DNA of 64,000 nucleotides from Muscardinus avellanarius (taxonomy: Eukaryota; Chordata; Mammalia; Rodentia; Gliridae). The stretch covers positions 17,921,376 to 17,985,375 of the forward strand of contig OY726571.1 in NCBI GenBank assembly GCA_963383645.1. Direction: 5' to 3'. Position numbers and translations under genes: made by a program. Of this stretch, positions 20,326 through 31,053 are shown one piece after another; within the stretch, counting starts at the first letter, position 1; every line of letters starts with the position of its first letter. The notes under the pieces are model-generated. The model had not been told where the DNA came from and made no database searches. It was given only the letters and a program-made list of their open reading frames with translations.

Positions 20326-21590
20326 ATGCTTACATAGTTAAGTAAACCTGTCTACTTCTTTCCATATTATCTTCCTTAAGTCAAAAGAATTTTGTGTTTA
20401 CTTCTTTTCGGTAAAAATTGAAATAGATGATGCCTGCATTTTGGTGGGAGGGGGTGATTACCCTTGAGACATGCTAAGAAAACTGTTGCCTTTGGGCTTC
20501 ATGACCAATAGGATGGCATGATAATGTGTTTCATTTGATTGCTTTATACCACATCTTTCATAAATCACAGACTGATTTTGTAAAATATCTGTGATGTTTT
20601 AATGTTCCACATCATCATTTCCCTGGGGGGAAAAAAATGACCAAATCTCTCATGGCCAACCAGAAAGTTATTCTCAAAGTGCAGGAGCAGAAGGCAGTGT
20701 AGCTCAGGAATGAGTTATAGGTTCAATTCCCTCCTTGTATCCAGGAGTTCTTCTAGCCACACTCTCTAATTGTAACTCCTGTGAAGACTTACATCAAGAT
20801 GATAAGGAGGAATGTTCTCTGAGCCTCTTGGGCAGCTTCCTGCTGTTAGTTACATATGTTGACAAGCCCATGCTCGGGAAAACCTGAGCTGTGGAATCAG
20901 TGAATTTTTATATGGGAACAGGGAACCATGCAATTTCATGTTTGAAAGAATTTTAATGAGTTCCTACTTTGAATACATTTTTGTTTACCTGCCTTATATA
21001 AAGCCCCTGACAAGTTATTGTACAACAATCATGGGATATACAGGAGTGGGAGAAATAAAGAAAATCCATCCCACAATAGCCTTGCACGCTAGATATGTTT
21101 TCTTCCATTTTTACTCACCATAAGACTTACAGAAAAGAATTGTCTCCTCAGATCTTTTATAGAGACTTGTGTTTGGTCAAAAAAATTTCCTTATGAGTTG
21201 AAGAATTTTTTCTCAACTGGACTTTCTCTTTTCTCTTACTCATTAATTCCTTTGGTTTAGTGAATAATTAAACACCAAGAATTACCACCACCAAGAATTA
21301 CCTTGTGTATAGAATAAAATTCAGTTTATATGGATAAGAGTTCTATTCCAAAAAAAGAACAAAATGGATATACTAGTTCCTTTAGTATTCCTATCTCAGA
21401 AATTACCTCATAGTCTATTATAATAATAATTATTATTATTGTTGTGGTTGTGGTTGGTTTTGATATGACTGGATACCATCTGTAAAGGTACCAATTAGGG
21501 TTAAAGGTCATGTATTGACAATTCAAAAATGTTCAGAGGAGAAATGCTTGAATCACAAGGTCTCTAATTTCAATGGTGAATATATCCATT
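20326..21590. other. Unassigned AT-rich stretch
   Basis: No gene or clear repeat. Around 20690-20735 the phrase 'gtgtagctcaggaatgagtt' followed by 'ggttcaattccc' resembles an ID/tRNA-like fragment but is too short to call. A short (TAA)n run lies at 21420-21440. Confidence 0.35.
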
Positions 21591-21599
21591 GATGGATTA

Positions 21600-21865
21600 A
21601 TAAATTTATTTGATGGTATGATGGACAGGAGTATTGCTAGAGAAGGTAGGTTATTAAAGGTATAGCCTTGGGGAATATATATATATTTCTCCTTCCCTCT
21701 CTCCTTGTCTGCTTCTCACCACTTCAACTCCATGGATGTGACCCAATCTATTAACTTACAGTTCTGAAACCTCCAGAATTGTGAGCAAATAAATCTTGCC
21801 TTTTCTAACTTGTGGTTTTCTGTTATTTGGGGTCACTAATAATAAATGCTGAATGAAACCCAACC
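21600..21865 (+). mobile_element. MaLR-type LTR 3' portion
   Basis: 'ctctccttgtctgcttctca', 'aacctccagaattgtgagc', 'aaataaatcttgcctttt' and 'gttatttggggtcac' follow the 3' half of the MaLR LTRs at 3.3 and 29.6 kb. The 5' half is lost or diverged. Confidence 0.5.
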
Positions 21866-22384
21866 TGATGAACATCTGTTAACAAAAAAATAAGAGAAAA
21901 GAAAAAGGAATTTATTTTTATATAGCTCACAGAACCCAAGCAAGAGTTTAAAGGGTCTCAAGCATGCCGGGAGCCAGGCCAGAGCGGAGGATTGAGGGCA
22001 ACCTCTTGAGGCAGCTGCCATCTCGATGAATCCATCTCAATACTTCCTCCTCTTGTTACTCCTTGCAAAATTCAGATTCTAGGGAGCATGCCTCTCATTG
22101 ACTGAGCTGGGTCTAGGTGCCCAACTCTCATAGGGAAGAGAGCAAATCTGATTATAATAGTAGGAGAGCAGTGATTTTCCAAAGGAAAATCTAGGTTCTG
22201 TTCATAAGGAGAGGGGGAGGTGGATTCTAACTAAACAAATCTCATAGAGAACCACTGAAGGATGCACTGGCCTGTCTTTCAAGGGTTTATGATGTTCAGT
22301 ACTGTCTCTGCACTTAGACTGCCTCTAGAATCTTTCTAAGAATTTTAGCCTGAGTTTAAGATGACTACAGACAAGATTTATAGT
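21866..22384. other. Unassigned non-coding stretch
   Basis: Balanced base composition around 21950-22150 ('catgccgggagccaggcc') suggests an old LTR remnant, but no family can be supported. No gene. Confidence 0.3.
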
Positions 22385-22398
22385 ATGTTAAGTCTTTT

Positions 22399-22536
22399 GG
22401 GGGGGTATTGAGAATTGAACCCAGGGGCATTCTACCTTCAAGCTACACCCCAGCCCTTTTTTTTATTATTTAAATAAGTTCTCACTAAATTGCTGAGGTT
22501 GGTCCCAAATTTACAATCCTCCTATCTCAGCCTCAA
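22399..22536 (-). mobile_element. Short B1-dID-type SINE with 14-bp TSD
   Basis: Reverse copy lacking the distal B1 part. It has the ID half 'gagaattgaacccaggggca', a shortened linker and 'aatcctcctatctcagcctc'. TSD 'atgttaagtctttt' is perfect at 22385-22398 and 22537-22550, so the truncated form is what inserted. Confidence 0.88.
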
Positions 22537-22599
22537 ATGTTAAGTCTTTTATAGCATTTTATAACTCGTGCATTATCATTAATACAAAATGTCTGCTCT

Positions 22600-22932
22600 C
22601 TTTTTTTTTTTTTCAGATCTGGGGATGGAAGCCAGAGGCATTTGACCTCCAAGCTACACCCCCTGCCCAATTTTTTATTCTTTTTATTCTTTTATTTTAT
22701 TTTATTTTATTTTTATTTTTTATTTATTTTATTTTTATTTTTTATTTTATTTTATTTTTATTTTTTTATTTTATTTTTATTTTTTATTCTTTTATTTTTT
22801 ATTCTTTTATTTTTTATTCTTTTATTTTGAAACAGGGTCTCACTGAGTAGATGAAGCTGTCCACGAACCGCGATCCTCTGGTCTCATCCTCCCAAATGCT
22901 GGGATTACAAGCGTGCGCCACCACGCCCGGCT
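22600..22932 (-). mobile_element. B1-dID SINE with expanded pentanucleotide linker
   Basis: Reverse copy: T tail (22601-22613), ID half 'gggatggaagccagaggcat', then a linker grown to about 155 bases of TTTTA/TTTTTA units (22673-22828), then a B1 half ending 'accacgcccggct'. Other copies have a linker of about 20-25 bases, so the expansion is specific to this copy. Confidence 0.9.
22673..22828. repeat. (TTTTA)n-type microsatellite inside a SINE
   Basis: Irregular TTTTA, TTTTTA and TTTTATTC units derived from the SINE's A-rich linker. The overlapping plus-strand frame of F/L/Y residues is low-complexity and not a gene. Confidence 0.9.
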
Positions 22933-22933
22933 G

Positions 22934-23580
22934 TACCTCTTCCGTGTAAGCCCCACTTACTGACTTGGGGTGTTGGACATGGAAATGTACCATCCTTTAG
23001 GGAAGCGTTTGCATAGCTAGAGTGAGTTTGGTCAGTAGATGGTCTCTAGCTGTCATAGCCTTTAGGTTTGCTTCAATTGCAGAAAACTACTCATCCTGAT
23101 GTCATAAGTTTTCTGGGAAAATCCACGTCTAGTGATTGAGTGTGTGAGCAAGAGGATACAGGTCCAGCTATGTCAGCCAGCCATTGGGCCACACTGATGT
23201 GTAGCATTCTCCCCTGAACTTCCAGCCTGGTTGGCCAAAGCTGAGTTAGATTTAATCTGCACTTCAACTTTTCCTCTCTTTGATCTCATGTCCTGCTCGT
23301 ATCTTTCCCAAATACTGACCTTTAAAAAATATCTAGGCCCCTCAAATTATCCTAACAACATCCCTAGGAAACTTGATTTGCAATACAGCTTTTCTTAATT
23401 TTTTTCTGAAACCCCATTGTAAGTCAAATATACCTCACCTCAGTAGGAGAGTCTTCTTAATGAAACCTTATGTGATGTTTTAGGTCTCTATTTGGAGAGC
23501 AGAAGAATATATATGACTAGGAGAATATTGGATTAAAAATTCTTGAATCCACATATAAAAGAAAATATATATTCTTGTTT
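22934..23580. other. Unassigned non-coding stretch
   Basis: Non-repetitive to my eye. 'aagaggatacaggtccagct' around 23150 hints at an old LTR or DNA repeat, unproven. Confidence 0.3.
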
Positions 23581-23589
23581 TTTTTTAAG

Positions 23590-24070
23590 ACTAGCTATAC
23601 TCAGTGTAATATTTTCAAGTTCTACACATTTTCTGGAAAATACATTTTCCGGATAATGGTGCGATTTTGCTCTTTATGGCTGAGAAAAATTTCCCTGTGT
23701 GTATATACCCAAGTTTTGTGATCCATTCATCCACTGATGGTCACCTAGGCTGATTTCATAATCTAGCTATTGCGAATTGTGCTAGAGAGATATTCAGAAA
23801 TAAGAGCAATATCAGATAGATACGCAGAGACTACAGGGGAGTTGCTGAGAGGGACTAGGGAAGGGAGTTATAAAGAACAAAGAATGAAGTTATAAAGTAT
23901 GTAATAGTAGAAAAAAATGCTATTAATGTATACACAATTATCAACTCCAATCTCAAAGATGTGAGGGTAGGAGAAGGCCCTGGGGAAAGGGCACAAAGAG
24001 TGTGTGCGTGCATTTCTGACACTCTGTACCCCAATATAATATCAAATTACAATGTATCAAATAAAAAATC
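23590..24070 (+). mobile_element. L1 3' fragment with inverted 5' part
   Basis: Up to about 23790 the text is antisense to L1 ORF2: 'tctttatggctgagaaaaat', 'gtgatccattcatccactga' and 'tattgcgaattgtgctaga'. From about 23795 the text reads as a forward 3' UTR ending 'ctctgtaccccaatataat' and 'gtatcaaataaaaaatc'. A forward 3' end joined to an inverted upstream part is the hallmark of twin-primed L1 insertion. No TSD was confirmed. Confidence 0.55.
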
Positions 24071-24335
24071 TTATAGTCCTATAAAATGAGATGTATTTAT
24101 AATAAGCAAAACATCAATGTGATACAGTTTTCAGTCTGTTGGAGGTTGATTGAGGTGAATGGTTGCAAGAAAGATAATTTTCAAATGATATAAAAAGATC
24201 ACTAATAATTTAAAATTAGTTTGTCTAATAGTGAAGTTAAGGGGAATAAAACCTCAAGTCTTTCTGAAACATTGAACTTAGTAATACTACAATTATAGAC
24301 TTTTTCATCAGTTGCATATTTTTTAGCAACTTGAT

Positions 24336-24539
24336 TTTTCTTTTTGCAACTAGAGATTGAACCCAGGGGCATTCTACCTCTGAGCTGCATCCCCAAATCT
24401 ATTTTTTATTCTTTATTTTGAAACAGAGTCTTACTAAGTTTCTGAGGGCCTCAGTAAGTAGCTGACGGGAAACCTGAAATCCTCCTGTCTCACCCTCCTG
24501 AATGCTAGGATTACAAGCATGGACCACCATGCCTGACTA
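24336..24539 (-). mobile_element. B1-dID-type SINE with 9-bp TSD
   Basis: Reverse full-length copy: ID half 'gagattgaacccaggggcat', linker 'attctttattttgaaacaga', B1 end 'ggaccaccatgcctga'. TSD 'caacttgat' at 24327-24335 and 24540-24548. Confidence 0.9.
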
Positions 24540-24548
24540 CAACTTGAT

Positions 24549-25133
24549 ATTTTGCATGGAAATTTATTTGAAATGTTTCCCTCTGTACTACGAAGACATT
24601 TATTGGGTAAATACTGATATTTTAAATGATAAAATAATATAAAGAAAAACAGATACATTCATAGGTGTATCACACAAGACTGGTAGAATATTCTGCTTCT
24701 CAGTTAGCTTGAGGGACAGGCTTTTACCTAGAGAAGGTTTCCCTTGGCCTTTGGAGAAGCTGAGGATGCTCAGCTACAAAGAAGAGTCTGAGAAGAATCA
24801 CCTTTCTAATGTCGAAAAAATGGCTATCACCCCTAGTGTTCCCACTTCTTAGGAATGTGTTAATGAAAATATGAAACCCAGCTCCACACTCTGATATTCT
24901 AGTATATCTAGGGAAAACAAAAATAAAACCAGTTCCATATAGCATCAATCTGATGTTCTATTACTTATACTAAAATATGAATCTTAAGGCTGATTTGTTA
25001 CCAAAACAATACATGGAACATGAGTCAAAATCATTCAGTCCATAGCATTTAATAACATATACCTGACATCACTGTTGGCACTTGAAATATCAGTGAGAAC
25101 CAAGAGTGAGAGACTGTATATCTTAGGCTTTGA

Positions 25134-25164
<31 letters not shown>

Positions 25165-26415
25165 TTTCAATGTCCTGCTTATTATCAATCCTGAGTTATT
25201 TCACTTATGTTTACTGGACCTTTTCCCCTGACCCCATTGCATCTATCCAAAATACACCCCATGGCACCGTCCCGCTCTACCCCTCGTTCTTTCTCACCTG
25301 TTCAATGCACTTCTGTGTCTAAACTTCAGAATAATATTAAAAAATACTGATTATTCCAGGCAGGAATTGTGAGAAGAAGAAAGGAGGAAAATGCAGGTCA
25401 AAGGATACAAAATGGCAGATATGTAGGTTGAACAAGTCTGGGGATCTACTATCCAACATGAACACTAAAGTAAAAAAATATATATATTAGGGATTTTTAT
25501 TAAGCAAATAGATTTCAGCTGCTCTTCTCACACCAAAAAGGTAACTATGTGAGATTAGATAATCTGTTTTACTATACTAATCATTTTACTACTTATATGC
25601 ATCCCATAATATTGTGTTATAATTCTCAAGTAAACACAACAAATTTTATCTTTTAAAAAGAGAATAATAACATCTCTGGAAGCTTCCCAACTCTTCTAAT
25701 ATAAGAAAGTCATGATTATCTTCTAATATCTAATAAAATTTAGTTGATATGAATATTTATCTAATTCCCCTAGAAGACTGATGGAAAAGATCATGTTTTC
25801 ATTCATATGCTGTTCCCAAAAGGCTTCAGATTATGCTGAGCACAAGTGAATAATGTTGATTAATTTAGTTTTTAGTAATCTTGCTGACTTCATGTGATTG
25901 TGGCTGTGCTTTTAATGGTACAGCGGTATCTAAAAATGATTCAATTTTCCATGGTTTATTTTCTACAGAATGGACTTATATTATTTTTATAAAAATATGC
26001 CTCTTTACCACTGAAACATTTTGTTATTACCTCATAAACCATTAGAAAATACTATCAAATTCTATAAAGCAAATCTAGGGCTCTATATAAAAATAGATCA
26101 CATATTTGCAGAATTTGTTAAATAGAGGTAGTCTTTGCCTTTTAGACAAGCTTATGGAATATGAATGAAATAACATATTCAATGAATAATTACTAAATTT
26201 TTGACTCAGTAAGTGCACAAAGAAAGGTTGTAAATTAGTAACAACATGTTAGAAAATGGGGGATTGTGGAAATTCTCAATCTAGTCACTTGAGAAAGTAG
26301 TTTTCACCTTATATAGTAACGTAGTTACTAGCTATATGTTCTAGTTACAGGTTTTTAATTTTTTGCGTTATTCTTAGAGTAAGAAGAGAATGAGCTGTGG
26401 TTCTATAGTGTAGAG
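24549..26415. other. AT-rich stretch with (GATT)n
   Basis: No gene or well-supported mobile element. A (GATT)n microsatellite lies at about 25134-25163. The rest is AT-rich, unassigned sequence. Confidence 0.45.
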
Positions 26416-26417
26416 CC

Positions 26418-26800
26418 ATGGTAGCTAGAATAATGTTCCTCCAAAGATGTTCACATCTTAATCCCGGGGCCAGTGAATATGCTGTTTTACAGGGCAAAAG
26501 TAATTCTGAAGATGTAATTCAAATTATAAATCTTGAGGGTGGGAGATTGTCGTGGGTTACCCAAGTGGAACCAACATAATTTCAGGGTCCTTACAAGAGA
26601 GAGGCAGGAGAGTCAGAGAAGACCATATTACAGGAGGATCATAGGTCAGCATGTTATGGGGCCACAATGCAAAGAATGCATACAGTCCCCAGAAGCTAAA
26701 GAGGGTAATGAAATGGATTTTTTACAAGAGCCTCCTGAAGGGACATCTGACTATGTAAAGCTCTGAATCTCGAACTAAAGTAATGTTCCTATTCTAAGTA
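26418..26800 (+). mobile_element. MaLR-type solo LTR
   Basis: The phrases 'ccaaagatgttcacatctta', 'atcccggggccagtgaata', 'atcttgagggtgggagattg', 'ggtccttacaagagagagg' and 'gagcctcctgaagggacatc' fit a MaLR/MLT1-type LTR. A 77-codon frame over it is coincidental. Confidence 0.6.
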
Positions 26801-26852
26801 TCTTAAGTTCAGAATTCTAAAATAATAAATGTATGCTGTATTAAGTTAAAAT

Positions 26853-26854
26853 AG

Positions 26855-26906
<52 letters not shown>

Positions 26907-27094
26907 AGGGATGGAACCCAGGCATTCTACTTCCAAGCTACACTCCCATCTCTATTTTTTTCTTTTATTTTGAAACAGGGTCTCACTAATTTGTGGAGGG
27001 CCTCACTAAATTGCTGAGGCTTTTCTCAAACACAATCCTCCTGTCTCAGCCTCCCAAGTACTAATATTAGAAGCATGTGCCACCATGCCCACCT
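26853..27094 (-). mobile_element. B1-dID-type SINE with (GT)n tail
   Basis: Reverse copy whose tail is a (GT)n run (26854-26901). ID half 'gggatggaacccaggcattc', linker 'cttttattttgaaacaggg', B1 end 'gtgccaccatgcccacct'. Confidence 0.88.
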
Positions 27095-27559
27095 AACAGA
27101 GTAGAAACTGGAAAATAATAGTATCTTACGTTGTCTAGAAGTCACCTACCTTAAAGTAACTTAATTTTACCTTGTATATGCTCCAAGCAACCTTTAGTTC
27201 ATAATTATTCACCTCATTTTTCTGTGTCATAGCTGGGAACTAAACATTGCTTTGTAGTCACTGCAGTTTCTTAGGAGAAAAATTAACCCATATGGTTTAA
27301 TGTTTCCATTTCTATTGGCTACTATCAAAATTTTAAAGGAAGCACTATTTTGCAACATAGATTTCTCTGCTTTCATTCCTCTTATAGTTAGACCTACAAT
27401 GTGCCCTGAAGAGCTCACAAATTAGTGTTGTTCTGAACGGATATAACTGTGTCCTGTGAGTTGTAATCTCATCCGTAGATAAACCCGTTGCAGTAGATTT
27501 ATCTATCAGGTGGTAACCTAGACTGGTGGGACGTGACTGGGCCAGGTGAGGGTGGAGCC

Positions 27560-27810
27560 TGTGCGACTGTGCTTGTGTCCGTGAATCCCTGTGCTTGCTC
27601 TCTCTGCTTCTGGCAGCTTCTGTGGTATGAGGAGCAGAGCTCACATGTTCTCCCAATCTCTGCTTCTCACCACAATGCTCTGAAATCCATAGACCTGGCC
27701 TCATGTGGACTGAACCTGAAATCTCCAAGAAACCATGAGCAAATGAATCTTCCTTTCTCTAAACTGTATGGGCAGGTCTTTGGGACCGTCACAGTGTGAA
27801 TGGTAACGGA
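27560..27810 (+). mobile_element. MaLR-type LTR 3' portion
   Basis: 'ctctctgcttctggcagctt', 'gcctcatgtggactgaacc', 'caaatgaatcttcctttct' and 'gggaccgtcacagtgtgaat' match the 3' half of the MaLR LTR family seen at 3.3 and 29.6 kb. The 127-codon minus-strand frame here is antisense to it. Confidence 0.5.
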
Positions 27811-29600
27811 GACAATTTTCCTTCCCCATCGCTCCTTCCTCTCATCTTACATGTCTTGCTTGTCATTATTCCACTTTGCTTTTTTACCATGTGGTAGCTT
27901 CTAGTAAAGCACATCAAAAACTAAGGCATAATAAACTAAGACAATAAAGACATAACGCATAAAACAGCCTTTTAAACTAAATAATCAGTTTCCTAAAATG
28001 GCATTACATGGCACACTTTATTTTAATGGCTCATTGACAATATTACTGTCAAATCAGACAATGCCATTAGCTATATTTCTAAGGCATACATTCTTAGATG
28101 TTTAGCTATTTATAGGTGTCCTGATACGATGCAGAGAGCACATTTATTTTCATTATGAATAAAAGTCTTCTAAGAATTTACTACATGCATTTTAAAATTT
28201 GTGATGGAAAATTTAATTCCTTACTCATAAGAAATTAACAGTTAAGGAAACAGAAAAAAGTAGAAAAAAGTAGCATATGATTAGCTGCCAAGTTGAGATG
28301 ATATATATGAAAAAGATTTTTTTTAACTGAACAAGGAGAGCTTGTTTCTCAGAAAAAGCAACATGTGGATGAGACATGAGTTGCACTTAAAATTATGTGG
28401 AGAATACAATTTCATGTAGAAGAGGAGAACACAGCTCTAAATGGAACAAATAACAAGAATAAAGCCACAGAAGCAAAGCTAAGCAGAGCACTGTGTGATC
28501 TGGAAGAATAGCAGGAAAAAGAAATGAACAGGATGTCCCCATTTAATAGAGCAGTCAGCAGCGACTCTGATATCACGGTCACCTGAGAAAGTAAGGGAAG
28601 TGATGAAAGTCTCAAAAGGCCATGATTAGCATGAGGGATTAAAGAACAAGAAAGCCAAAAATCAGAAATACTGAATCTGGGGGATTGCAAATGGAGTGCA
28701 AGATTTTTATCGAGAAACCACCAGGTCTATTTAAGGGAAATAAAACATGCGAACATGAAGTTCCCAAAGTCCATATTATAACCTTTAAATGTTATAGATG
28801 TTACCGTAGGACAATAAAATTACTTATTTATAGGGTGGTTTAAATTATGAGTATGTAGATTTATTAAAAGTGCATTTTAAAAGAAACTGATCTAAGGAAA
28901 TCTATTTTTTCTTGATGCTAGAAAGAACCTTGGCTTGACATTAACTCTACAGAAAACTATACAAGGAGATAAAGAGCCAAGCGACTCCTCATAACCTAGA
29001 GACCATTATGGTTACTAGAAAAGCAGGAGATGTCACAGTTTGTTCTGGAGTGACTCAGTCCCAATGTGTGAGAACTGGCTACAAGGCACCGTGAGACAGA
29101 AGAGGTGGAATGATCAAGACCAATGGATTCCTGTGATTCACATCAGAACGAGGGGCTTTGCATAGCATTCAAGACAAAAGTGACTTCCATCAAAGCCAGA
29201 ATGTACTTGGTTTATCTCAAGCTATTACCAAGAATGTCAGGCACCTTTCTGGCTCTAATAGCACTGTGATTATTTTTGTTTTGTTTTGTTTTATCATGTG
29301 CTAGGAAACTATGCTAGGAAAACAGATTAGGGTTACTCAGGGGTGATCATGGCAGTTATAACTTAAGTGGTTACAGATGAATCAAGCTGAGCCCCAACAT
29401 TCTTGACTGAGTGAAGTCACATCTATTGAACAGAACAACTACAAAAATAAAAATTAAAAAAGAGGCAACATTATTGCTTTATTCACTTTGAAGTTATGCT
29501 GAAAAAATCAAGTTAGACTTCAAACAGGACAACAGTAGATAAAATAAAGAAAATTGAGTTAACAGAGGAAAAAAAAAAACCCAAGGAAACAAAGAATTAT
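27811..29600. other. Unassigned stretch with possible ancient repeat
   Basis: Around 28.2-28.55 kb the text ('aggagagcttgtttctcag', 'aagccacagaagcaaagc') faintly resembles the body of a mammal-wide ATTTATTGAGCACC-type repeat. Otherwise nothing is recognised. The short runs 'gttttgttttgtttt' (29277) and 'gaaaaaaaaaaac' (29569) are simple sequence. Confidence 0.3.
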
Positions 29601-29604
29601 GACT

Positions 29605-29994
29605 TCTGTGTTATAGTTAAGATCTGGAGTGTCCACCAGAGGCTCATCTGTTGAAGACTTGGTCCCCAACAGTCATGTTTAGAGGTGGGACTCTAGGGAA
29701 GTAAGGGCTCTGCTTTCACGAAAGGAGTAATCTACTGATAGATTTTTAATTGAATGGACTATTGAAGGTAGTGCAAATTGTAGGATGAAGGACCCAATTG
29801 AAGGGATTGAGTCCTTAGAGGCGTGCCCTTGAGGACTCTACCTTATCCTCCTTCTTTCCTTCCTTCCTTCCTTCCTTCCTTCCTTCCTTTCTTTCCTCCT
29901 CCTCCTCCTCCTCCTCCTCCTCCTCCTCCTCCTCCTCCTTCCTCCTCCTCCTCCTCCTCCTCCTCCTCCTCCTCCTCCTCCTTCTTCTTCTTCT

Positions 29995-30049
<55 letters not shown>

Positions 30050-30225
30050 TCTCCATGAATAAGCCGCTTTCTCTGCCACAACATCCATCATGACGTTCTG
30101 CCTCAAAACACAGGCTCAAAAACTACAAGGCTACCAACCATGGACAACCAGAGAAGTCCTACACCCTCACAGTTGTTATTCTCAGGTATTTTGACAGAGC
30201 AACAGAAATCTTACCAACACCTTTG
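29605..30225 (+). mobile_element. MaLR-type solo LTR with massive pyrimidine expansion
   Basis: It starts 'gagtgtccaccagaggctca' and 'gttgaagacttggtcccca', includes 'gattgagtccttagaggcg', and after the pyrimidine tract resumes with 'catgaataagccgctttctc', 'catgacgttctgcctcaaaa' and 'ctcaggtattttgacagag'. The pyrimidine run typical of this LTR family has expanded to about 200 bases. Confidence 0.65.
29847..30054. repeat. Polypyrimidine tract (TTCC)n(TCC)n(TTC)n(TC)n
   Basis: About 208 bases that are almost purely C/T on the plus strand, interrupted by a single A near 30035. Segments in order: TTCC, TCC with one TTCC interruption, TTC, TC. It is a compound microsatellite with mirror symmetry in parts. 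The overlapping frames encode homopolymer-like peptides and are not genes. Confidence 0.95.
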
Positions 30226-30292
30226 GAAAAGAGTCAACTGCATTTGAATTTGTCCTTGCCCCTATCTCGGATGTGATCTGTAGAGCTTTTGA

Positions 30293-30362
30293 GGGGGCTA
30301 GATACTGGGAACTGAACCCAGAGGTGTGGCATTCTACCTCTGAGCTATGTTCCCAGCCATTA

Positions 30363-30405
<43 letters not shown>

Positions 30406-30522
30406 TGTTATAGTAAAACAAGTTCTTGCTAAGTTTTCAAGTCTGGTCTCAAAGCTGTAATCTTCCTGTCTCTCCCTCCCAAGTACCAGGAGTGCAAGCA
30501 TGTGCCACTATACCAGGCTCTT
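30293..30522 (-). mobile_element. B1-dID SINE with (ATT)n linker
   Basis: Reverse copy: ID half 'gggaactgaacccagaggtg', linker converted to (ATT)n (30361-30405), B1 half ending 'tgtgccactataccaggct'. Old and diverged. Confidence 0.82.
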
Positions 30523-30555
30523 TAAAGTTATTTATCAATGACTATTGCTTGTCTT

Positions 30556-30662
30556 CTCCTTCCTTCCTTCCTTCCTTCCTTCCTTCCTTCCTTCCTCCCT
30601 CCCTCCCTCCCTCCCTCCCTACTTTCCTCCCTCCATCTTTTCCTTCCTTCCTTTCTTCTTTC
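30556..30662. repeat. (TTCC)n(TCCC)n microsatellite
   Basis: TTCC units (about 30558-30596) change to TCCC units (to about 30619), then mixed pyrimidine. It probably represents the expanded tail of the adjacent reverse SINE. The overlapping frames are low-complexity. Confidence 0.9.
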
Positions 30663-31053
30663 CTTGATACTAAAAACGGAACCCTGGGCCATTCTACCTC
30701 TGAGCTACACCCCACCCCACCCCAGCCACTCTTCTTTTAAAATATTTTTTTTAAATTTTACTATGTTTATACATGTGAATGTATACCAATGTCAATCTTG
30801 GTACTCTGTATTAGGAAGGAGGAAAATGGGGAGGCAGGAGAAGTGCACCAAGTGCCGTGTGGATGTATATTATTATCAACATGATTTACATTAGGATGTA
30901 AGACTATAATGCACCAATAAATGCACACACACACACACACACACATACACCCCTTTGAAATCGGGTCTTGCTAAGTTATCATTGAACTAGCCTCAAACCT
31001 ATAATCCTTTTGTCTTATACTGGGATTACAGGCATGCACTACCATGTCCAGCT
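30663..31053 (-). mobile_element. SINE split by an L1-like 3' end
   Basis: The ID half lies at 30663-30740 ('ctacctctgagctacacccc') and the B1 half at about 30950-31053 ('tgaaatcgggtcttgctaag' to 'actaccatgtccagct'). Between them is a forward segment with 'aggaggaaaatggggaggca' and a tail 'caataaatgcacacacac'. This is probably an L1 3' end inserted in the SINE linker. Confidence 0.6.

Noticed and set aside
22642..22830. F/L/Y-rich 62-codon frame resembling a membrane peptide
   Set aside because: Translation of the TTTTA expansion in a SINE linker.
29815..30106. Frames encoding runs of R, E, G, P or S
   Set aside because: They are pure translations of the TCC/TTC/TC microsatellite.
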